The notes below the pieces were generated by a model, which worked only from the letters and a program-made list of their open reading frames with translations, had not been told where the DNA came from and did no database searches. A stretch of 64,000 nt of DNA from Pseudofabraea citricarpa (lineage: Eukaryota > Ascomycota > Leotiomycetes > Helotiales > Dermateaceae): NCBI GenBank assembly GCA_029641185.1, contig JAPWGK010000001.1:446501-510500 (forward strand). The letters are read 5' to 3'. A program made the position numbers and the translations under genes. Each line of letters begins with the position of its first letter. Positions within the stretch are counted from its first letter, which is position 1. Positions 23,538 through 32,216 of the stretch are shown in pieces.

Positions 23538-24782
23538 TCATCCTGATGCTCCTGTTGTACAAGTCAAACCCGTCGAAGTATCAACATTAGCACAAAGGAA
23601 CCTCGCCGTTCCCGAAGGAGGGTTCACCGACCAGGAAGAGAAGTTGATATCGCAAGTCCCACCAGGCGGGCAATTCAGGTTCGCAACGGTCGGTGCGTAT
23701 TTCGAACTAGTAGCACCTTTGAAGTTCTTGAAGTAGATGCCCGAAACCGACGACGTGCTGGGATATGAGGTGCAGTAACTCGCGTCCTCGCCATAGCAGC
23801 TCTGGATCTGAGCTGCGTAATCGCAGTTCGTGACCGTCACACCGTCCCACGTCACGTTGCTGACGGTCGCTACGCCATGAGAGCTACCGCCTGGGTACAG
23901 CTTGATGCCGACAGCTTTCGTAGAAGTGATCATGGTCGCGTCGGATACGTATACGTTCTTGACAAAGTCCGTTGAGCCGGACCCGCCTCCTAGAGATCCG
24001 ACAGAGAGGCCATGCGAGCCTGTGCAGGTGATCCCATTAACGGTAACGTAGTTGGCGCCGGATTTGAAAGCCACGCAATCGTCCTGGTTCGAGACGGTGA
24101 TGTTTGTGAGGGTGGTGTAGGTGGAAATCCCAATATCGAACCCGTCGGTGTTCTTTGGCGCCGTGGTGGATTTCGAAGCTGCCGTCAGGATCAAGTTCTT
24201 GTACGCAACATTCGTCGAGCTGCCCGTGACACTGAAGAAGACGTTGGGCGGGTTCTTGACCTTCAGGTTCCTGATCGTGATAGACGACGACGAACTCGTG
24301 ATGTAGTGAAGTGTCGGCCGCGCATAGCTGCTATTCGTGCCGAAATAATCATATGCAGCCTGGCCGTTACCATCGATCACGCCAGTCCCAGTTACGGATT
24401 GGATGATGGCTCCTTTAATACCGGCCATGTAAAAAATCGCTCGCTTGCCTTCCCAATAATCCAGATCATCAGAGGCTTTCAACGTCCCCTCGATATTGAA
24501 CGTACAACCGACGCAACCTGTAAAGTCGAGCACCGAGTTGATCACGTATGTCTTTCCCGCAGGAATCACAATCGTCCCCCCGCTACCACAACTAGTGATT
24601 GCTGACTTGATGGCTGGTACATCGTCTACCGAAGAGCTTCCTGCCGAAGCTGGTGTGCATGTTGCTCGCTTCACAAGAACCACGGGATCTGGTGCTCGCT
24701 CAACATGAGAGGGCGATGGCGCTGCAGAGATAAGCACCGAGCAAATTGACAAAGCGAGTGCTTGCAGAGTAAGGGACTTCAT
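23538..24782 (-). CDS. Glycoside hydrolase family 28, polygalacturonase-like, secreted
   Basis: Secreted inverting hydrolase of pectin (galacturonan) backbones, right-handed beta-helix. Single exon, 414 residues. There is a signal peptide at 1-20 (ending SVLISA) and a probable Kex2-type site at VLVKR (residue 39). GH28 catalytic motifs are intact: NTDGFDIG (211-218), QDDC (233-236, two of the three catalytic Asp) and GSHGLSVGS with the conserved His (257). The substrate-binding RIK motif is altered to GIK (292-294, VGIKLYPGG), so it may be an exo-acting or xylogalacturonan-type member rather than a classical endo-polygalacturonase. It is divergent to the pectin methylesterase gene 864 bp away. 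The exact activity is inference. Confidence 0.92.
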   Translation of the reverse strand: MKSLTLQALALSICSVLISAAPSPSHVERAPDPVVLVKRATCTPASAGSSSVDDVPAIKSAITSCGSGGTIVIPAGKTYVINSVLDFTGCVGCTFNIEGTLKASDDLDYWEGKRAIFYMAGIKGAIIQSVTGTGVIDGNGQAAYDYFGTNSSYARPTLHYITSSSSSITIRNLKVKNPPNVFFSVTGSSTNVAYKNLILTAASKSTTAPKNTDGFDIGISTYTTLTNITVSNQDDCVAFKSGANYVTVNGITCTGSHGLSVGSLGGGSGSTDFVKNVYVSDATMITSTKAVGIKLYPGGSSHGVATVSNVTWDGVTVTNCDYAAQIQSCYGEDASYCTSYPSTSSVSGIYFKNFKGATSSKYAPTVANLNCPPGGTCDINFSSWSVNPPSGTARFLCANVDTSTGLTCTTGASG

Positions 24783-25646
24783 CTTCGTAATGAGAACTAA
24801 AAATTAGATAAACCTTCACTTGACGGCCAAGCATCGAAGGGCATCTCGTCTTGTATTGCCAACGCCCTCTTGCGCACCGGGGCGGGAATGCTGTACCGCA
24901 TTTGACAACTGCCGGCGAAATACGTTAACGGACATATTTTTGTCGACGGCCCACGAATAATTTCGAGCCTTCACGCCGTTGCCGGCTATGGATCGCACAT
25001 TCCATCCGTGATCATCTCGGGAATTAGCTTCACGTAGAGAGGTCGCTCGGGCTTTGTAGCCGTTTTGAATCGAGCAGATGACGATTGCCATGTGGGATAA
25101 GGCCTCGTAATATTTGAAATGTTTAAAACAAAATACCCCTCAGCTAGCCGCCCTTTGATAGATGGATTCTGAATTATCAGCACTTGCCTGGCGATCTCGT
25201 GCCGTCATTTGAACGTCGCTGGTTAAACGGCTAAATGCAACACTGCCGCAGGCTGAAATCGGAATTTGCGTTGTACTCTTGAAGGCCGATGGTCATGTAC
25301 TCCACATTCTGATATGTTTAGCCTATGCAAGGGCCTTCCTCTTTTAACTTGCTCAACAACTGCTATGTAGAAAGGCACGAGTCGACAGGATACTCGTCAC
25401 AACTGAGAAGAGACGAGTAGTTTAAATCGCGTCACCAGACAGCGGACACAGACCAGGAGCAGATATCAAGTCCCGAGAACTAACAATGCTTAAACTCACC
25501 ATCATGTAAACGCAAAGTTATTATTCCGCCAAGGGAGGCACTTCCCCATGAGCGGACTTACCACGGTAGAGTTCATATGTAATCCACATCAAAATGGCTC
25601 TGTCGATACACACACAGTTGCAGTGTGATTATCCAAATCTTCAAAG
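24783..25646. promoter_or_regulatory. Shared divergent promoter of the two pectinase genes
   Basis: The 864 bp between the two start codons must serve both genes. It contains CCGGGG at 24877-24882, matching the CreA consensus SYGGRG, and GCCAAG at 25528-25533, matching the PacC consensus GCCARG. These are short matches that arise by chance, so regulation by carbon source and pH is only a suggestion, though usual for fungal pectinases. Confidence 0.5.
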
Positions 25647-27046
25647 ATGATCTTCTCTAAATTCCTCTCGGGCATTGCCTGCCTTCTTTCAATCACTCAA
25701 AACTGCACCGCAGCGCCTGCTGAATTAAACAAGCGAGCAGGCCGTACGTCGCCACCAAGTGGCTGCTTGACGGTCAAGTCATCTGGCGCTCAGTACAGCA
25801 CTCTCGGGGCAGCTCTTACTGCATTGGGAACATCATCGACGGCTGCTGCTTGTATATTTCTCTACAGCGGCACATATGCTGAGCAGCTCACCATCAATTA
25901 CAAAGGTGCCTTGACGCTTTACGGCTATACAACCGAGTGGGTGTTTTTCTTTTGTTTTTCTTTTCAAATCCAGAGAAGGAAAATAGGCTGATGAGCGTCG
26001 AAAGTACTTCGACTTATAAGAGCAATGTAGTTACCATCACGCATAGCATCAGTTCACCGGCTGCTGGTGGTCTGGATGCTAGCTCGACTGTGAACATCGT
26101 CAGCTCGAACTTCAAAGCCTACAACATTATTTTCAAGAACACGTATGGCCAAGGAGCCCAGGTAATTCCCAATCACTCAAAGACAGAAAAATGCTGAGCG
26201 GTATCAGGCAGTTGCAGTGACGGCAAATGGAGACAAGCAAGGCTATTACGGATGTTCTTTCACCGGCTACCAGGACACACTGTATGCGAAAGCGGGCATG
26301 CAGTATTACTCGAACTGCTACATCGAAGGTACGATTGCAAATGCTGTTTTACAATGCGATCCATGTGTTGACTTTACTGAAGGAGCAGTTGACTATATCT
26401 TCGGAAAAGCTGCCGCCTGGTTTGGAGAATGTCAGTTCCTTTCTTGCAAGCCACAGCATAGAAACTGACAGCAGTGCAAAATAGGTACGATAGCGTCCAA
26501 CGGCGGCGGTGCTATAACGGCCAGTTCACGAGAGACTGCCAGCGACACGACCTGGTATGTGATTGATAGCAGTACAGTAAGTTTGACTTGATGAAGCTCA
26601 TCTCGACCGTCTTCTTTTCTGATGATGCACAGATTACAGCTGCATCAGGTAGCAGTCTCGCCGGAAAAGTCTACCTCGGTCGTCCTTGGCGTGTGCTCGC
26701 TCGCGTTATCTTTCAGAACTCAGTCCTGACTGATGTCGTAAATGCAGCGGGATGGACTACTTTAGCTGCCGATGCAACACCGTGAGTTTGCTGACATTGT
26801 CCCTTCTTTTTCAATTGTCGTGCAACTGAAAATTTGAGCAGCATCTTTGAAGAGTACAATAATTCCGGTGCGGGTTCGAGTACTTCCGCTAGAGTCTATG
26901 TAAGCCTCCTCGGCCGCTTTTCTTTATACCGAAATAGATAGTTTACTGATTTGGTGATGCTATAGGAAACGACAGCCACAGCTGCTGTCAGCAAAAACAC
27001 TTTATTCGGCAGCACTTGGAAAGATTGGATTGATACTTCATATTGA
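25647..27046 (+). CDS. Pectin methylesterase (carbohydrate esterase family 8), secreted
   Basis: Removes methyl esters from homogalacturonan in the plant cell wall. Model of eight exons: 25647-25936, 26005-26161, 26208-26328, 26383-26430, 26485-26576, 26633-26781, 26842-26899, 26966-27046; 331 residues, a normal size. Signal peptide about 1-22 (IACLLSITQNCTAA), then NKRAG suggests Kex2 processing. Family motifs are present: GYYGCSFTGYQDTLY (catalytic Gln/Asp region), EGAVDYIFG (second catalytic Asp) and LGRPWR (substrate-binding Arg and Trp). The third intron is 54 nt with no stop and in frame, so its retention would add 18 residues right beside the active site. It makes a functional pair with the divergent polygalacturonase. 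Confidence 0.93.
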
Positions 27047-27522
27047 TTCGGGAGCGGAAATCTGGTAGCTTGACAGCAATCAATAAATCTGCTGTTTTGA
27101 AAATAGAGAATAAGGAAGTGAGAGGTTGTGGTTAAATGTGATGGCTACTTTAGTTCATTGATTTCCAATCGCAATCTCTGTCCACCAACGTATGAAAATC
27201 GCAAACCTATAATTGGGCGAGAATGAGGTTTTGGTTGTTATTGAGACCCCGTTTCCTGTTGTAGTCATGTGCGGTAGGTTATTTTTGAATCATGCACCTA
27301 TTCCAAAAGGGTCTTCTTGGAAGGTTAACCCTCCAATTGATGATGTCACTACTACAAGCTGAAAGCCTGCTTAAGTGGTGAGTATTTCTACTTCAACCCC
27401 ACAAGGACGATCCCAGACGAGAAGAGTAAGTTGAGAGTTGACTTTGCGGACAGCGGGGATACATGGTAAAACTTGTTCGCCTCATAGCCTCATCGCATTA
27501 ATCTCCCACACCAAGGCCGAGA
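27047..27522. other. Intergenic, about 475 bp
   Basis: No gene. It contains the 3' flank of the pectin methylesterase and the promoter of the next gene. Confidence 0.5.
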
Positions 27523-28609
27523 ATGGCATCACCGGATAGCATATTCGAGAAGTGGAATGGCATGGAGGATGATTTCCAAGGCACGATCCGCAAGACTTTC
27601 AACCTGCCTGACGAGGATGACTACGTCTATGTGGCCGAGTCTTTTCAGAAGACGCTCAGTCAAGTGCAGGAGGCGACAGCGACGGGGAAGTACAAGTGGA
27701 ACTATCGATCACATGATCAACAAGTAACACCAGTGAGAGACTTCCACTTTCTTCAGGCTGAGGAGCAAGATTGGCTGAAAGTCTACTCAGATATCCGATG
27801 CGGATGTCACTGCGTATACATCCATCTTCTCATCTACGACCGACACAGCCAAGACTCTGAAGTCGTTCGACGCGAACGCGAAGAAAGCCTCACCACGATC
27901 ACTGATCGCCAACTACCTAATCTCCCGGCGCCTCTCACCAGCCGAGCTGAAGATATCAAAGACGAAAAAAGCCCATACCAATCCGTATCTCGATGTCTGG
28001 ACATGGTCATGCCGCGAAACGGGATTCATCGGACCGCTCAACGACAGAGGATACGCGCACCCCAACAGCGCAAAGCTGACACATCCCATCCTGCCGATTC
28101 TCTACCACTATTTCGGGTGCGTATGCCCCACATACGAAGCCCTCTCTGTCATCTCTTTCTTCAGCACGAAGCTCGCCACGGCGGGCGTGCTGGACATGGC
28201 GAGCGGGAACGGCTACTGGACCTACCTCCTCCGGCGGCACGGCGTCGATGCCATCGCGGTCGATAACATGCAAGCCCAATGGCGATATACGTGGATCGGC
28301 GACACGGTAAAAGCGAACGGCGTCACGTACCTGAAGAAGCACGCGGGGGCGAGCGACCGCCTGCTGCTCATGGTCTACATGATCACGCGAGGCGATTTCA
28401 CGAAGCAGGTCCTCAGAGGTTATAGGGGCCGCGTGATCGTCATTGCCGGCACGCAGAACGAGAACCGCTTTACGGGCTTCGAAAACGTGACGGTCGAGCA
28501 GTACTTTGAGGCTGAGATGAGCGACTGGGAACTTGTCGTCAGAGTGGCCCTTCCAAGTTTTGCCGGCAAGGACGAGGGCTTGTTCGTGTATACGCGGATC
28601 TCAAAATAG
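27523..28609 (+). CDS. Hypothetical protein with methyltransferase-like Rossmann motif
   Basis: Exons 27523-27723 and 27791-28609 (67-nt GT-AG intron, phase 0), 339 residues. I do not recognise a named family. The C-terminal half has VLDMASGNGYW at residues 200-210, a good match to SAM-binding motif I (hydrophobic-x-D-x-x-x-G-x-G), followed by DAIAVDN after one helix, the place of the acidic residue that binds the ribose, and by a strand VIVIAGTQNENRF. The N-terminal part is acidic and helical; the middle contains LDVWTWSCRETGFIGPLNDRG. It has no signal peptide or membrane helix. A class I methyltransferase fold is likely, its substrate unknown. Without the intron the frame would be lost at about residue 95, which supports the splice model. 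Confidence 0.8.
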
Positions 28610-29619
28610 TTTTTTCTTAGGGTAACTACTTGAAGACGAGTGAAAATGAAGAGATGCTGAAGACTCAGGGGAAAGGTAAGGAAGTGAGCTTGAAAGAGAG
28701 AGCCAGCTCGAAAGAGAAACCCCTTGTCCAACCATAATCAGATAACCGGATTCTTGAGAGAAGTATGACAACCGTGAATGAGAAGCATGAAGGCAAGTGA
28801 ACAGGAGAAAATCGCATTACAATTCATTTGTTGGTAGTCACAGTGAAATAGACTTCAAAGCAGTAGTAACAATAGAGTAACCGACCAAAGAACATCAAGA
28901 GTCTAATTTCCTCCCAGCCAGCTAGATCTCAGTTTGACAAATCTAAAAGAACCCAAGACGATGCGACTGCAGATCTGCAAGGCCCAACCAGTCCTAAATT
29001 TATGCATACATAGCTACATACCTTGCCCATACTCGGCTGTCACTCAGGAGGTGAGGCGAGGGCGAGGAGAGGAAGAAGGTTCAATATAAGCGAAGCAAGT
29101 TCCACCCTCGACTCCCGACGAACGGGGGCAAGCGATGCGATGCGACGACGAATGAGAAAGAGCTAACATCATCATCAAGTGCCGATAAAGAAGAAGGAGG
29201 GTACTGTACCATACGTTCATTGCATTTGCACACTTTTCTCGAACCGGGGGAGAAAACACGACCATGAACGACGTCAGGAGGGAGCCGAGAAGAATACCAT
29301 AGATAAAGCCTCGGCCGAAGCATGCAGGCAAGCAAGCAAGCATGTAGCTCTATCCATGCAAAGAAAAAGACCATGCATGACGTATGACTCAAAGCATGCG
29401 ACTGGTTATTTCCTTACTCTCTTTCTCTCTTCTCATCCGGACTCGCAGACAAGAAAACCTGGGTGTTTCGAATGTTATTCTTCTCAGGGTCTCTTTCTTG
29501 CTGTCAGCATTTCTCTCTCTCTTTTGCCTTTCTGGAGATACGTCAAAGAGAAGGAGGAGGGGAGGTGCTTGCAAGCGACAGGTTGAGAGACGTAGTGGGG
29601 CGAGGTCTAGATTCTTCGC

Positions 29620-29649
29620 CATGTGATGTGATGTGATGTGATGTGATGT
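29620..29649. repeat. (GATGT)n pentanucleotide repeat
   Basis: Six perfect copies of a five-base unit. Confidence 0.9.
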
Positions 29650-29665
29650 TCGTCATGTTACTTTC

Positions 29666-29728
29666 TGCTCTGCTTTGCTTTGCTTTGCTTTGCTTTGCTT
29701 TGCTTTGCTTTGCTTTGCTTTACTCTGC
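29666..29728. repeat. (TTTGC)n pentanucleotide repeat
   Basis: About ten nearly perfect copies of a five-base unit (TGCTT phase), ending in slightly degenerate copies. Confidence 0.9.
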
Positions 29729-30049
29729 TTGGTGTTGCTTGGTGTTAGATCCACTTGCATAGCGAGGGACCTGGGCGGCGAAGAAGAAAACCCAGCTGAA
29801 TATGGATATGCAGTTCATGCTGGTCTGGTAGCGTACGGTAGACAGGCTGAGCATGAGGCAATAGACAGAAAAGAAAGCGTAAGTCAAGCCAAGTATAAAA
29901 CCAAGGAGAGCCGCACACAATCCTCCTCCTCATCAGCACCAGCAAGCTTTTACATCCATCTCACATCTTCAATCAACAAAACACAACCCAAATCAAAACA
30001 AACCAACCATTTCCCAATCTTCTCTCCATCTAGATCCCAAAAAAGAAAA

Positions 30050-30380
30050 ATGCAGTTCCAGCTCCAATCCCTCGTCCTCCTCACTACCCTCACCACCCTC
30101 GGCCTCGGCCTCCCTTCTCCTTCTCCCTCTACCCTCTGTGGACGCGATGGCAATGCTGCCGGATCGCTCGCGTGTGTTGAGACGTTTAATGGGTGCATGA
30201 CATCTGCAGCCGGAGAGGCGGGACAGATTACGGCATGGTGAGTTGTACAATACATTACAGCAACAACAAAAAAAAAAAAGAAGGGAGGGAGGGCTAATGA
30301 AGAACTTTAGTGCGCTTGCGCTTTCGGCTTGTGAGGTCAATGTCAATACTAAACGGGATGATGGTGATTGGGTTGAGTAG
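30050..30380 (+). CDS. Small secreted cysteine-containing protein
   Basis: Exons 30050-30237 and 30311-30380, 85 residues. A clear signal peptide (residues 1 to about 20, Leu/Thr-rich core) is followed by a short Pro/Ser segment. The mature part has five Cys in a pattern LCGRDG, SLACVE, NGCMT, ITACAL and SACEV; the last two arise around the splice junction, and splicing creates the Cys codon TG|T. The end NTKRDDGDWVE contains a KR pair. I see no match to a named family. Size, secretion and Cys content are those of effector-like or surface proteins, but this is inference. An odd Cys number suggests one free Cys or a dimer. The upstream CA-rich leader looks like a normal fungal 5' UTR. Confidence 0.72.
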
Positions 30381-30601
30381 AGTGGAGTGGAGTAGGGTGG
30401 AGTAGGGTAGAGTAGGGTGGAGTAGGGTAGAGTGGTGTGGTGTATGAGGGTGGTTGTATGATTATCAAGAAGAAGAAGAAGAAGATGTGTATGAGTAAGG
30501 AGCGCATGTATGATTACTAGAAGGGATTGACGAATAGGCAGAGGTGGGTTGTAGATGAGTTGGAATAGACAGAATCAAGACATCTATTCTACCATCACCA
30601 C

Positions 30602-30632
<31 letters not shown>

Positions 30633-31402
30633 ACCTTTTCTTCTCACAATTTCCAACTTCACGGGAAGAATTTCATTCACTTCTACTCTCATCTCATCTC
30701 GTCTCTGTAGATATACCACCAAGCAAGAAGCAAGAAGCAAGAACTATCCCTAACCCCCTTCTTCTCCCCCCAAAGGAAAAAAGAAAAGAGGGCAGAAAAA
30801 AAGAAGCATACAATACGGTATGACAGACCGACCAACCGAATAAATAAACAAACCCTCTCACCTCTCATCTCCAAGTCACCAATCATCCTCATCCCACACC
30901 ACAAAACCCAAAAACCAGCATCAAGATCCAAACCCCTTCCCCAAAAAGAGGAGAACGAAGAAAGCAACCAAACAAAAAGAAAGAAAAGAGAATTCGCTAC
31001 AAGTAAATATCCTCTTTCGTATGTATGTGTAAGTGTAAGTGTATGTATTTTCTATATACCAATCCCAATCTCATTCCCATCCTTTCCCATCTTTTTGCCA
31101 TCCTTTCCTTTCCTTCCTTCCACTCTTGCCATTTCCCAAGCCAAGCTAAGCCATCCCATCCCATCCCATCCCATACCAAGCCATCCTATATCCATCGCAC
31201 CAACCAAAGCCAAAAAAAAAGAAGCACCAAAGTGAAAAGGAAAGAAGAAAAGAAAAAAGAAAGAAATGCAAGCATCGCTCGGTTCAGAAAAGAGAGTAGC
31301 AGCAGTGACAAAAGAGCAAGACAAAAGAAGAAAACGAAAGGCAGAAAGCGAGCACCACACCACACCACGGGATCACACAGGAGAGCAAGCATCACCACCC
31401 CC

Positions 31403-31405
<3 letters not shown>

Positions 31406-31463
<58 letters not shown>
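31406..31463. repeat. (GA)n microsatellite
   Basis: About 28 dinucleotide units, almost perfect. Confidence 0.95.
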
Positions 31464-31468
<5 letters not shown>

Positions 31469-31489
31469 ATATCATTCATTGGTCATGGA

Positions 31490-31523
31490 ATCCATCCATC
31501 CATCCATCCATCCATCCATCCAT
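31490..31523. repeat. (CATC)n microsatellite
   Basis: About eight tetranucleotide units. Confidence 0.93.
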
Positions 31524-31867
31524 CTGAGAGGAAAAGCAATCGAAGAAGAAGAACACAACATCGCCCACCAGCCATAGCACCAGCCCTAGCACCAGCGCAA
31601 CCACGACGAGCAGAGCAAAGCAAAGCAAAGCAGAGCAGACCAAACCAAAGCAACACAGACAAAGACACAGACACAGACACAGACACAGAACCCAGCACCA
31701 CAGAAAAAAAAAAGAGCAGAAAACAGTCCATCCCAGTTCCGACCCCCGGCCTCCCAAGCAAGAGAAGAAAACAAAAAGGTCATGATCGAAGTCGTTAATG
31801 CAACCCGCGATGAGAGGAATAAGCTCGCGACACACAAACAGAAACAAACAAACAGGCAAACAATGCG

Positions 31868-31898
<31 letters not shown>

Positions 31899-32216
31899 GT
31901 TGGTTAAAGTGTAAAGTGGGGTGACGTATAGATAGATAGATAGGCAAGAAGCCCTCCCTTCATATGCAAAGCAAAGCAGTACAATGTAGGATAGCATAGG
32001 ATAGCATAGCATAGCGTAGCATCATGGTCAATATCAATATCGAACAATCGCTGGCGAGAAAAGAAGAAAAGAAGAAACGCGTGCCGGTCATCAGGTAAAA
32101 GAGATAGAGAACCCCCAAGAGACGAGAGGAGAGGAATACGGCAAACCAAAAATTTGAAGTCTGGGGTATAGGCAAATGGATGAGGAGGTTGCGATAGAGA
32201 GACAAAAGCAGATCAA

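Larger units (their letters stand above)
28610..30049. other. Intergenic, about 1.4 kb, with short tandem repeats
   Basis: No supportable gene. It has a GATGT array and a TTTGC array, listed separately, just upstream of the small secreted protein gene. Confidence 0.55.
30381..32216. other. Repeat-rich intergenic, about 1.8 kb
   Basis: Dense simple repeats: a GTAGGGTGGA-type minisatellite (30370-30440), (GCAA)n (about 30601-30631), (GA)n (31406-31463), (CATC)n (31490-31523), an ACAGAC array (about 31661-31688), (GTAT)n (about 31869-31896) and ATAGC-type repeats (31988-32022). The long ORFs read through these arrays and are artefacts. Confidence 0.8.

Noticed and set aside
24012..24605. Plus-strand ORF of 197 codons
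   Set aside because: Shadow of the polygalacturonase gene on the opposite strand.
31025..31798. 257-codon plus-strand ORF
   Set aside because: It is the translation of consecutive microsatellites ((GA)n, (CATC)n, ACAGAC) and has no protein character.
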